From Chamaea fasciata (Eukaryota > Chordata > Aves > Passeriformes > Sylviidae), in the NCBI GenBank assembly GCA_029207755.1, contig JARCOQ010000003.1, positions 95,868,646 to 95,932,645 of the forward strand: a DNA stretch of 64,000 nt, written 5' to 3'. Of this stretch, positions 25,223 through 36,794 are shown piece by piece. The first letter of the stretch is position 1. Each line of letters begins with the position of its first letter. Under the pieces are notes generated by a model that was not told the DNA's origin, did not search any database, and worked only from the letters and a program-made list of their open reading frames with translations. The position numbers and the translations under genes were made by a program.

Positions 25223-27488
25223 AAGATCTAAAAAAGCGCAGAAGGGAAAAAGGATCAGGATAATGGTGTACTGCAAAGCAGAATACAGCTAATTTATATG
25301 CAAAGCTAACTGTAATTCAGATAAGCATATCACAAGATAGAAGAAGTTGCACAACATTACACAAGCAATGAGGTGTATCGAAATCTATTTTCCAATATCT
25401 CTGCCATTCAGTGACAAAGTAGGAATCTCTATAACCATAAATGATCCTCAAGTGACTACAGCTCTTTTGTTGAAAACAATTTTTTAAGCACACAAACCTA
25501 AATGTAGATGTCTAGTGTACAAAGAACCCCCTTCCTCTTGTGTCTTCTAACCAGAGACATAAGATTTTCAAGCAGTACCTGCTGAATGCTTGGAAAAACA
25601 AGCCCCTTACACAAAATTTAGTAATTCACAGATATCAGTACCACTGGACTAAACAAACTTGTATGAGACAGTACCCCACAAGTCCTTCAAATTTCAGCTC
25701 CAGAATTTTTTTTCATGTAAGGCTAACGTATTAATTCTCAGTAATTTAAAATGAGATCTATGGCAAACCAAACAGTAGAAAAGTCATATGAGTCGAACGA
25801 GATCCTCTGATTTAAAGAAAAGAATTTTGAGCATAATCAAAGTTTGTTTTGTAATGTAAATTAAGGAAGTACTAAAAGACTCATTTCTCATACAAAATCA
25901 AACTATTTCATTTGAAAGGAGAAATATTGTGATTTTTTTTCCATTATTGCTCTACTTGCAGTTTTTCGCAACAAGAACTCAAAACATTTGCTGGTTTTAG
26001 TGAATATACAGCTCATTTTGTCTCAAAACTTCATATGCCTAGGCCCTAATTCTGTAAACACTTAAGTTATGAGCAGCAGACTGATAGACCCTATGAAATA
26101 TGAACACCCAGGCCAGGATGTCATACAGGAATGAGGATTTTATTCTGCTATGTTCTGTCAATAAACGGACATCTTGCTTTCTAAAGCATGAGATTCCTCC
26201 CAATGTTTCCAGCACTATTAATATATAACACAGCTGGTTCTCAAGATCTGCAGCAATGCATTCCAACTTATCTGCTGTCTTGTATGAGGAATGTAAAACT
26301 TTATGTACTTATAACGAATTGTATGTTTTTCATTTGCATTCAGGGTTTTTTTTATTTCTGTGAGTAAAAGCTCTGTGCATAGTTCAAGGCAAAAAACAGT
26401 TTCAAGGAAAATGAAGGAATAGAGGCTGGTTGTATTTAAAAGATGACTTTATAGTCAGGATCTTATCACAATTATGAATGCATTATTACGCATTTCTAAC
26501 TAATGAGAAAGGCTGATTAGTACTGATATCCTATTCCTTTAAATTTGATCTGTTTTAATCATTAGTGTTTCAGGCTACCTGTAAACAGGGGCAGCAACAT
26601 GCCTCCAGAGAGGACAGAAAATTACTTCTCGGCTTATGTCATGGGTGGAATGCCTCTTGGGGAATGTTGTTTTCAAGCATATCACAACCAAGGTACTGGC
26701 TGATGAAAGGACAACTTAGAGCAATGAATGTCAAAATCAAATTTAGTATTCAGAACTTTGGGCAAAATGATTAAGCAATCAAGAATTCAATATACAAAGC
26801 ATGGGTTAATAATTCTATCTTATATGGAATTGCTTTAAAAGCCATACTGGAAAAGTCAGTCAACAGCTGAAAAAACTAGAAATTAACACAGAATGCTTTC
26901 CTCCCTTCAAGAAATTCTCAATTACTTCAGTGGAACAGGATTAGGCCACTGGCTCTGTAAATGTGGCCATGCAAATGTACTCTCTCTTTGTACTAATATA
27001 GATATCTGGCAAATTCTTTTTGCTGTTACCATGGTTCTAATATTCTGATGTTTCAGCAGAAAAATAACACTTAAGTGTATGACTGAACACTCAGACATTT
27101 TTTAGACATTTTTTACAATTAACAGTGAGGTGAAAGTTTCTTCTTTAAAAACATTAAACTATGATCTGAAATCTGTAATTCTCGTATATGAAAATTCAAA
27201 ATGTGTATTAAAAAAAAGTCAAGAAAGCTACTGATTTTGCTTTCTCAATCTCTAGCCCTAAATTTTTGTTTCCTATTCATCCATTGGCTAGTAAAAATGA
27301 GCAAAAGGTGGAACCTCCCAACTTACTTCATCCTTAAATCAAAATACTACAGATGAGTAAGAAAAAGCCCCATTTCTCCTACAACAAATACTTTTAAACT
27401 CCAGTTAACAGTAGAAATTTTTCCCAGTAAGCAGCTGGGCCACTCAACAGCTCTTGGGAATACATGTTGTCTAGAACTCAAGTTATCT
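25223..27488. other. Unassigned noncoding sequence
   Basis: AT-rich DNA without a recognised gene, RNA or repeat. Confidence 0.45.
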
Positions 27489-27630
27489 GAATCATAAAGC
27501 CACAAATTGTCTCCAGTCGGAAGGAAGTCACAGGGATGGAGTCCAAACCCCTACCCCTCGCAGGACTACACAAGAGTAAATCATAAGCCTAAGAGTGTTG
27601 TCCAGATGTTCCTTGAACTCCATACAGGGA
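27489..27630 (-). repeat. CR1 LINE 3' end, antisense, degraded
   Basis: The plus strand has 'aatcataaagccacaaattg', 'ccagtcggaaggaagtcaca', 'gggatggagtccaaacccct' and 'gtgttgtccagatgttcctt'. In that order they match the reverse complement of a CR1 3' end. The copy is short and diverged. Confidence 0.78.
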
Positions 27631-29094
27631 GTCATGAAGCTCCATACAAATAAAAGACACCATTAGACAAGAGAATATTGAAATTCAGTATAGATTATGC
27701 AATCTGCAGAAAATCTGGAAGGAAGTGCTTAGCATTGTGGAACCCCAGAACTCTGTTTAAGGAATTTTTAAGGAGTTTAAACTCAGCTTCCCCCAATTCC
27801 TGTTTTCTTTGTGGAGTTATTTTTGAGACCCCCTGGTTCTTCCTTCATTTCCCCATATTAATGTTTCCATGTTATCATACTCAAGTCTATAGTACCATTA
27901 CAAACATATGGAACAAAGCAGTGGAGCTCTTATATCTTTTCATATTTTAGTACCTGTTTTCCCTGCATGTTCAGAGTTTCAATTTTATCAGATTTTAAAG
28001 AAATATATAAAATTGAGGTAAAGCAGAAGATGGAGGCAGAAAATAAAACTTGCTATGAAGTAGGAGCACTCCACAACTGATTTAAACACACCAAGCCTCA
28101 TGATATTTAGCCCTTGGTACAAACATGGTAGAAACCTAGCATCATCAATAGCAGAAGCAAAGCATTTAGGTACAGGACATTGAAATTCAAGTTCTAAATT
28201 GAGCGCCACGTTTATATCAACCTTTCAACAGAAATGCCACAAAATAAAAAGCATTTATACACTAATAAATTAGTGGCATGGTGGTCCTGGGAACCTGCAA
28301 ACTCTAACTGTTTAGCAGTGGTTAGCAACTTTGTATTGAAAAATCTTATATGTTATAAATAGGTGGGTGGGTGTGTGTGTATATATATATATATATATAT
28401 TTATTTAAAGGTGTAATTGTGACTCTTGTAAAGCATATAAAAGCAAGCAAATTAGTTAGCAAGGTATCCCATTCACACTTCCCTTAACTTCCAAGCACAT
28501 AAACACAAGTGAAACTTTGAATAGTTAGAAAAAGTGGCTCACTAACTTCTATTAAATAATGAAGTCTATGTAGACCTCATATTTTTAGGAATCCTTTTGC
28601 AATATTGGAATGCAAAGGCAGTTTCCTAGACCACAGTATTTAAAGATAGCTACTTCATTAACTGTAATTCTCAAAAAGCTGCTCTATCATTTCTTTCCTA
28701 GTTCCTGAAGTGATTCACCCAGCATCTGGAAACAAAGATACATGTATTGCTTAGTGACTTCTGATGTATATTTGGTAAATTAAAATCACCTCTAAAACCA
28801 AAAATAAAGACACTTTCAGTAAGAGTAGAAATACTTATGATTCTGAATACAAAGGACCAATTATAGGAGTCAATCTGAATACAATTCCTGGAAGCCTCAG
28901 AAGCATACTCTGATATGTGTTATTGGCAGTGCTGCTTTGAATCTGATTGTTCTGCTCTTTGAGTAAGCTGCACTTATGACTGCTAAAAAACCCTGAATTT
29001 CAAGTTAACCACATTTTACTGAATTTGGCAAGAAGCAGGGGCACAGGAAAAGGACGTCCCATACCAATCTTTCAAACAGAACACATCCATCACA
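27631..29094. other. Unassigned noncoding sequence with a TG/TA microsatellite
   Basis: No gene recognised. It contains the compound microsatellite at 28362-28400. The interval ends just beyond the predicted 3' end of the candidate minus-strand transcript. Confidence 0.4.
28362..28400. repeat. Compound (GGTG)/(GT)n/(AT)n microsatellite
   Basis: GGTGGGTGG leads into GTGTGTGTGT and then ten AT units. Confidence 0.95.
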
Positions 29095-29941
29095 GTTTTT
29101 GGAAAATAAAAGTTTATTAACTATATCAAATAACAGATAAAATAACAAATAAAAAGTCCAGGGTGCATGAGTCATTAACATACGTGCAATCTTGTCATAT
29201 GCCCTTATTTTCCATTGGAGTTGGCTGGAATTAACACCGTGGCAATGTGTGCTGGCTCTTGGGCTGGTAGGAGGTAAAGGAAGAAGGTATATGGGATGAG
29301 ACCTGCTCTGCAAAGCTGTCTATGAAACACAGTGACTGCTGCAGTGAAATGACTGGGTGTTTCATCCAGTGCTTTGCAGTTTTATCCATAATGCTTTGCA
29401 GTGCCTGCATTTGCTAAATCAGGATGCTCAGTCTTCAAGGTAAACTATTCAAGTGTGCCTTTCCTCCAGCATGTTGTGTCACAAAGGCCAAACAGATCTA
29501 GGGAAAATATCTACCCTTCTCTTTCTTTTCTTTCTTCTAAACATCATCTGCTTCTTCTCAGGCAAGGTCACTGATAAGCAACAACAAAACAAAAAAGGCA
29601 CTGTTAGACTGGACAGGCTGTAGATAAAAATCTCCATCCTTTCCCATTTTTCTTTTTTTTTTTTTTTTCTTTTTTTTCCTCATAGGATATGAAAAGGATC
29701 AGCCCCGTAGTGGGCAGTTCAGGAAGTCTGTCAATGATGGCTACTTTAAATTTAGCACCTTTTGAAGACCTTGCATACAGAGTGTGGACTACCACAGATA
29801 CCAAGTCAGACAACAATCTGTTCAGAAAGGGCAGAGACCCCTGAGAAGGTTCCTCAGAGCAGCTGGAGTTCACCCAGACATGTTACCAGCCTTTCTACTA
29901 TGAGCCCTTCTCCAGAGCTGATAAAGGTGAGCAGTAGCACA
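29095..29941 (-). ncRNA. Candidate 3'-terminal exon of an unrecognised spliced transcript
   Basis: On the minus strand a long pyrimidine tract ('cttttacttctccttttaca' ending in CAG) gives a strong 3' splice site; its AG is at 29943-29942 and the exon would start at 29941. About 825 bp downstream comes AATAAA (29118-29113), followed some 20-45 bp later by GT-rich sequence ('tgtgatggatgtgttctg'), the classical layout of a cleavage and polyadenylation site near 29095. The best partner is the 5' splice site at 30674, giving a 733-bp intron. The exon has no long frame open from the splice site: the three phases stop after 13-28 codons. It is therefore a 3' UTR or a noncoding RNA exon. It contains an A-rich run (about 29650-29681 read on minus) that could prime cDNA internally. 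The alternative is chance agreement of signals, or a plus-strand exon at 29686-29926. Confidence 0.4.
29113..29118 (-). promoter_or_regulatory. Candidate polyadenylation signal AATAAA with GT-rich downstream element
   Basis: The plus strand reads TTTATT, so AATAAA on minus. Minus-strand sequence about 22-45 bp beyond it is rich in TG and GT, as expected of a downstream element. It would end the candidate transcript whose last exon starts at 29941. Confidence 0.45.
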
Positions 29942-30674
29942 CTGTAAAAGGAGAAGTAAAAGAGGCCTTCCTTACTCTCAACATTTAAAGAATACTTGCT
30001 GAAAAATGCTGACAGTGTCCTGAAGATAAAAGGGGATGTTCATGCAAAGATCAACCTGAAAATCCATGAATGGAAATGGATAGCTGCTATTGTTTAAATC
30101 AGTGAGCAGCTTCTCTGAACCAACATCAAAATGGCTCTGTTTCCCTGAATTAAAAAAAAAAAAAGTTTTGAATTTGCTTTACTGTCAGAAAGCAAGAGAC
30201 TGCAAGTATGAAGGTTCTACTACATGTATACATTTTATTCACAGCAAACACAATTTTAGCAAACAATTATAAGACTACTTTTCATAGTTTTGTTTCTCAT
30301 CTGTTTTAATGGCATACTAAGGAGGTGTCAGTTTCATTGCCATTGTTAATGCCCCTACATGCAAAGAACTAATATTTAGTCACAGAAATTCTACATGCAC
30401 ACATATTTTTATCTATATTTAGCACACATTTATGAATACTGGGTGTGATGTATTTTATCTTTTGGGGTTTTTTACTTAAAATTGACAGTGCATATAGGAG
30501 TGCTAAAATAAACTGGCTATTTGAAAGGCATTTTCTTTGTTTCCTGTCCCCTTGTAATCAGACACTACTCAAAGAGAGCAATGAAAGAACTGAAGAAAAA
30601 GAACAAGTTCTTAGAGCTGGGGAAAAAACCAAACAAAACAAACAAGTAGAAGTAGCATACAAAAATAAACTTAC

Positions 30675-30830
30675 CTGAGCTTTTTTGCTTTTCCAGCTGC
30701 TCTTTGGGTTCATGAAGTACTCCTGACTTCCATCTGCGTACATCTCTTGACTCCTCTGTGTAATTCTTCTTAACAAGTTTGCTGTCCATATCCACTTCTC
30801 AGGTTCTTTTCCTTCTCTTTTTTGAGGTCA
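30675..30830 (-). ncRNA. Candidate penultimate exon with a perfect 5' splice site; contains a possible micropeptide start
   Basis: The minus strand reads CTCAG then GTAAGT, with GT at 30674-30673, a full consensus 5' splice site. The sequence upstream on minus is purine-rich, like exonic splicing-enhancer DNA. Two frames remain open into the splice site. One starts at an ATG (30789-30787) in good context (G at -3, G at +4). If joined to the exon starting at 29941 it would encode 52 residues, beginning MDSKLVKKNYTEESRD and ending in ALEKGS, and would be rich in Lys, Arg, Glu and Ser. The other frame gives a 46-residue product. I do not recognise either peptide. The 5' boundary of the exon is not clear (no convincing 3' splice site found just upstream); 30830 is only a working limit. 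Confidence 0.38.
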
Positions 30831-33320
30831 TATGTCCAATGGTCAAGGAATTCTAATTTTTCTTAGCATCCAAACTCTGTATGTTGGCTAACAGAACCTC
30901 AGTTTTTCCACCAGCAGTTTCCTTTTAACTGAATGTTTGATTCTTTTTCCCTGATGTCACATGGTTACTCATTCCTCTCATCACAACCTCTCCATCTTAC
31001 ACGTGCAATGTCCAAAAACCACCTTAGTTGTTGTGAAAATGCTGCAGCCTGGCCTGTGCCCACTATCCCTGAGGACTGAAGTATGCTATTTTCCTGGAAT
31101 ATGGAGGTCCAGTAACTCCAGAGTAAAGCCCTTACGCTCAAGTAGATCCAACCACGCAGAGTATTTTAAAAAGTTGAGAAAAACATGCATTCATCACTGG
31201 AAGTGATGAGATCTGGAGTCTGATGAAAACTGGAGTTTGAGATTGGGTGCAGGTTGATTACAGTCAAAGGATCAGCAGATTGTGAAATTCTTGAAGAACA
31301 GTAAATCTGTTTCTCTTAGTAAATATGTAACATATCAACTGTGCAGGCATCTTACCACTGCTGGAACAGACATCTTTTTCTATGTGTGAGGGCATTTTAA
31401 CTCGACCTGTGTAAACTCTGGGTGTTTCCTAGCAAGACCCGGAATGGACTTTGTGCTTGCACGTGCTGAAAAAACACAAGCATTACTTTTTAGTGTCAAT
31501 TCCCAGTCCAATGAATCTGTTTTTCTGGAGTTTTAATTCAAACTATGCAGCACAACCAAGACACTGCAGAAATATAATTCTGAATTCATAACAATTTGTG
31601 TTAGACATACCAAGAGTATTATAAAGATACAAAGAAAGTAAAAAGCCCTGTAGTCAACCTTAAAATTTTCTATGATATAAAAGTATAATTTCTTCCTGAA
31701 TATGCACATACCCCACCCCCCCAACCCCCCAAAAAAATCCTGAGTGTTTATGCATAGGACATGACATCCACGATGTATGCAAAGTTGTTATAAACACAGT
31801 TTCATATTTAAACATGGTCTTTTCCTCTTGGGACAACAGAGGAATTGCTAGTATCTCTGAAAATGTTACTAAAACAAATCACTAGTGCTGAAAACTAACA
31901 CATTGGATTCAACAATCCTGGCGTAGGAGACGTGAAATAAAAGGATGAGCCACTGATTTACAGTATCACAAGAGGCCTGGGAAACCCCTTTCAATAGTAT
32001 TCCTTAGGTGAGAGAATGCCCTGATGCAGCACTGAAGGAATGCCAGAACATCTACTCCCTAGTTTATCCTCAAAACAAACCTTGGAGATCTTTGGAGATC
32101 TTCTCTTTCTGCATTTATGACTATTTTATCTGAATTGAGGAACTGTTCAGAAAGTGACAAAGATGGACTAGGTTAAATGCTGTAACATGGTACTTATTCA
32201 CACTACATTAGGCAGAGGAACACTAAAATTAGGCATAAAATTTTATTCCCTTGGTAATACCCTCGAGTATTGGCTAGAGACGGGAAGAAAAAAGGGGATT
32301 TCCCTTGGAAAAATAAAGCAAGCTGTTGATACGAAATATAAATATTGCAGTATTACATCTGCAATAGTATCACTATTTCTATTGAGGGGGATGGGATGTG
32401 AGGGAGATGACATCTCCAGAAAGCCTGGAAAAAATTAGCCATTCAGTGAGCAGTCTAAAGTCTTTTTTGAATGGTAACTATACTCTCAATTACATTCCGC
32501 CTGTAAACAATCTTATTAATAACAAAATCTTAAGAGAGTGAGATGCTTTCTTTTGATTTTACTGGAGCCGCATGAGAAATATGTTTGGCCTGTCATTCTA
32601 GAAAATGATATTACAAGCCTGTTCCTGCTCTCTTTTCGTTGGGGTCAGAAGCAGGATCATGCAAAGTATGAGCAAAACAGCAGCCTTTTTAAAACCCCTC
32701 ATAAAAATAATTTTTCTTAAATTGCTGCTCTGCCCTAATTTTATTCACTACTGCACCAAGCAAAGGACAGCACTTGCCAGATTCAAACTGAACCAGCTGA
32801 AGCCATACCAAGAGAAGATATATATATTTGTTGTATACCATGCCCTTTTTTATCAACTTCCTGATAAAAAATGCCAGGAAGACATAAGGTATGAGACATG
32901 CAGACCTTTAATACTTCACAAAATAAAAGACCCCAGTGCTGGTTTGGTTGGGAATCTGTGACCTTACAGATGTTTATGCACTTGCCTGGTGCAGAACTGT
33001 AATCAATTTGGTTATGCTAGACCTTCAAGAAACATAAAATGCATCTTGAAGGAAACTGGTTTCTGAAACCAACTGCCCAGATGCATTAGGCAGGTGGGAG
33101 TTTCAGCAAACCAAAGGGTCTACTGGCAGACACAACATTGATTTCTTATTGTTTACAACCTACCAGACAGTTCTATACTGACCTGATTTGATGGTTCTCT
33201 CTGGGGCACCCTGCAGCCCTGGTTATTTCCACAAACAAGCTGACCAGCTTCCTTACTTGGAGACTGTGTTCCATATCTGTAGCTTCAGTGCAAACATGTT
33301 AAACTAGTATACACACACTC
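30831..33320. other. Noncoding stretch, possibly intronic to the candidate minus-strand transcript
   Basis: No further exon recognised. There is a 9-bp tandem duplication ('ttggagatc') near 32083-32103. Small open frames show nothing familiar. Confidence 0.4.
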
Positions 33321-33357
33321 AAAATCTGATCCGAGATCAGATTTTAAATCCGATCTC
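33321..33357. repeat. Compact triple-arm inverted repeat
   Basis: Arm 33321-33331 (AAAATCTGATC) pairs perfectly over 11 bp with 33335-33345 (GATCAGATTTT) around a 3-bp CGA loop. The second arm can also pair with a third segment (AAATCCGATCTC, about 33346-33357) with 11 of 12 matches. The DNA or RNA could switch between two hairpins. Confidence 0.85.
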
Positions 33358-35970
33358 ATAATAATGTTTACTGTTTTCATGACTAGAAGTATGATCCCTT
33401 TTAAGGGATTAAAAATCCTACTGTGATTTTTTTCTGTCTCCATATTCAACTCCCCCTCCCCACCCAAGATCTCTCCCCTTCATTTCAGTTTCATTACATT
33501 TTGCTGCTTTTTCCTCTATGGCTAAAATAGGCAGTGATTCTAATCAAAGCAGAATACTGTGAAGGATTCTAAAGACACAATCTTTGTCAACAAGCTACAA
33601 AAGCTTTGATTTGCTCTCCTTGTGACTTTTTAATCTAGGATATATGGAGAAGATGATGCTATTTGGTCTGCACCCATTTTTACTCCATAGAAATCTGGCT
33701 GCACTTCTGTTTAAAACACCATTGATAATCTTATTAGCATTTCTCATCACTCCTATTATGAGAAAGAAAAGGTCAGTAAGTAATCCACAGACATAAAGTT
33801 TTCTAGTACTATACTATCAGGAACTTCACATCTTTCCTGAAAGTTAATCAACATGATGCAAACATTTATCAAGTTCAGACAAAATGATATTAAACTCAGT
33901 ATTTCCATAAGGATATTCAATGCTGCATACCTATTTAATATCAAAGTACTTTTCCACCACTGACTCTCTCAACAAAACAATGACTGTTGTCAAAGTTGAT
34001 CAAGAAATGATTCTAACACAGACAACTTTGATTTATAAATGTGTTTGTGCAATGCACTTAGAAAGAAACACCCGTGGCTCATTTCCCACGGAAATGCTAA
34101 TGGATGGGAATTTTATTTTCCTTCTTTTAGAGTCCATATAAAAGCCTGACCAGCACAGAACAGTTTTCAAAACAGTTCTTTTTCTGCCATTAATATAGCA
34201 AAGTTTCTATGCCTTGCTAATAGTCTGCCGCATTTGTGTAGCATGTATATGTATATAATCAAAATATTCCTTCGCATATTTTACTCATCCTCCTCAATAC
34301 AAAAATTAAACAAAATACAAGAGAACAGGAACAGAGAACCCTCAAAAATAGCCCTCAATAATCTGAAGAAATCATATATCTCTGATTATACTGAAGTAGC
34401 TCCTCTTTCTTAATTGTCTTTGTCTCCAAACACACAGTTGCTCAATTTTATAATATGTAACATCCAAGACTGTAGAGTAAAACAACAAAGTCATACTATG
34501 AACCAAGAACTACTACAATAAAACTGATGCCCTTTTTGAAAATGTGGGCATATAACTGGGTATTTTAATCTAAAACAAAGAAACCGCTCCAAATGTTTAG
34601 CATTTAACTATTGCCCTTGTTGGTGAAAATGGGGGGGCGGAGGGGGGGAGAAAGGAGGAGGAAGAATATTCACTCTCCAGAAAGTTCAATCTGTAAAATA
34701 CATACAAAATTGAATCTACTATTAAGATCAGATTAAAAAATACCTTATTCTACATTTAATCATTGTAATCATTTACTTTTCCCTTTGTTTCATTTGATAA
34801 ATCAATGTAGTTTTTAGAAAAATACAGTTACTTAGAAAGATCCTAGGTTTTTACATAGTCTTGCATCACACTGTGTTTCTAATGTTCAAAGTGTTATGTT
34901 GCCATCTTAAATTGTTTTTAAATGTGTCATATTGCAAACAAGTATATAGTCATTAGACAACACCAGAGCAACCAAGTTTAACCTTATCATTCCAAACTTG
35001 ATCAACCTTAATAAATCATATGAGGTACCTGCTAACTGCCCAGCAAGGGTTAACAGTTTGTTCCAATATTTGGGGGGCTTTTTTCTTTGCAGAGTGACAT
35101 GACAGACTTCTATTTGTTCGGCAATTTTTGAAAATAAACTATCACATGGAACTGAAATGGCAGTTAAATAAAAAAAAAAAAAAAAAGGAGAGAAAGGCAA
35201 AAACTAAACATCATTTGGAACTGTAGCTGTTGTTCTCCCTAACAATATAATTAAAGGTAACTAGACCCCCAGACCACTCAAATTAAAGCAAATAAACTAC
35301 TAAATTGTTCTACAACAGTCACAAGAACTAGGTAAAGTCAATTACCAGATATTAATTCTCACTTAACCCCAACCTTAAATGCAGTTTCAAAATTAGGTCA
35401 GTTAAAATGAAAATAACCATTTTTAACGAGATTAGGAATCATTAGAATTGAATAAAAATATTTCTAAATGACTACATGAAAAAAGCAAACGTAACTAAAG
35501 GCTCAAGTACCCCATATTTTATACACAGCATCAGAATTATATAAGAAATGCCTATCAATGGATGCTCTGTTCGAGAAGTGGGATTCCAGCCTGACTCAGT
35601 ATTATTATCTGACAAAAAAATACCTAATTCACAGATAGGTTGTTTAGTTTTTTCTTTTGTTTTCTTCTCTCAAAATAAGAAGCCTTTATAAGGACACATA
35701 TGTAGCGGAGATATTTAGAGCTGAGAGAATCACTAGTAATTTGTCAATCTGCAACTTGGGCTTTAGCAATACTGGTGAGTTTGTGTTAAATAAGCATATT
35801 TTTTCCTTTCAACCAAGAAAATGCATACCACACCAATCAAAACTAATCACAGCGGGGCTTTCATTGAAACAGTAGCTGCTAATTTTACAGGTCTGCCCAC
35901 ATTGTTCTAGAAAAAAGGAAGCAGAAATCTGACATTTCCAGCAGTCGTTATTAAAACAACAATCACTGAG
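33358..35970. other. AT-rich noncoding stretch without recognised genes
   Basis: No exon recognised with confidence. It contains a G-rich tract (34631-34658) and an A-run (35169-35186). A plus-strand 3'-splice-like site ('cttttttctttgcag' before 35091) is followed by AATAAA and the A-run, but the body is too short to support a call. Confidence 0.4.
34631..34658 (+). repeat. G-rich tract with G-quadruplex potential
   Basis: Two runs of seven G separated by CGGA, followed by GGAGG-type sequence on the plus strand. Confidence 0.8.
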
Positions 35971-35973
35971 AGC

Positions 35974-36038
35974 TCGATCCTGCTCTCACTGGAAGCAATG
36001 TCAAACTCCCCGTTGACTTCAGGGAGAGCAGGATCGGG
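35974..36038. mobile_element. Ancient amniote palindromic (foldback/MITE-like) DNA element remnant
   Basis: A perfect 12-bp inverted repeat: GATCCTGCTCTC at 35976-35987 and GAGAGCAGGATC at 36024-36035, extending to 14 of 15 matches outward. The central 36 bp includes 'gttgacttcaggg', and the right edge reads GGATCGGGCCC. I recall this overall pattern (a GATCCTGC end, a TTGACTTCA centre, a CAGGATCGGGCCC end) from old palindromic nonautonomous DNA transposons that are common in turtles and other reptiles and scattered in birds. The family name is uncertain. Confidence 0.6.
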
Positions 36039-36794
36039 CCCCGAGCTGCTCAGCCTCCTCCAGCTCCGTGCACAGGAGTATGTGCTGTGGAGCTGGGGTG
36101 GGAGAAGTACAAGCTATTCCTTTGTTAACTGCCCAGAGAGTTGAACTTTCCATCACTTTGTCAACAACAGCAAAGTGCCCTGCAAACAACAATGGTGATA
36201 AAATGACATATTTACCTTGAGGGAACAGGAGAGGGAAAGCCGCAGAATTGCAAAACAAAGTAGTCCAAAGGAATTATCTATGCATGCAGTCCAAACGTGC
36301 ACCTTCAAGTAGGCCACAGTCTGTCAAGCAGTCGTCTCGGCACCAGCCACCCTGCCTTCCATCTTACGAGATTCACCCAGAAAACTGACAAACCTGCTCC
36401 ACGACAACAAAACTCTCCTAATGCTTTTGAACGCCCACCATTTGTTCTCCATTCATCCAATCAACTTTCCACTGCACATCTTCTCCTGCGACTGAGGCTC
36501 AGAGGCAGAATCCCTTCTCATCTGTATGCTAATTATTTTGCCACATGGACAAAAGTAATAATGCTTTCAGACAGGAAACCAACGGGCCTGAAGTCGAAGG
36601 CAGAAATTAATAAGTTTCCACCACTGAAGGCTGAGAAGGTGGGCATGCGTGCAGCTCTGTGGCTGATGGATCAGCTGTAACCTCCATTTAAGAGCAGCAG
36701 AGAGGCGACGGGCTGGAGGAAGCCTAGGCAGTGTAGCATGCATCAAGCCCTAGTTCCCCTAGAGACCACATTACTGCAGCAGAACAGCATCCGT
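36039..36794. other. CpG-island-proximal noncoding DNA
   Basis: Moderate-GC sequence leading into the CpG island. The 127-codon plus frame at 36297-36680 has no recognised domain. It contains AT-rich octamer/POU-like ('tatgctaattat') sequence near 36525-36536. It could be a proximal regulatory region or the start of the first intron of the candidate minus-strand transcript. Confidence 0.35.

Noticed and set aside
35075..35190. Plus-strand terminal exon: acceptor-like site before 35091, AATAAA and A-run
   Set aside because: The exon would be under 100 bp, the A-run is genomic and no upstream donor is convincing.
36297..36680. 127-codon plus frame just before the CpG island
   Set aside because: No known motif, no splice or promoter support on the plus strand; kept only as unassigned DNA.
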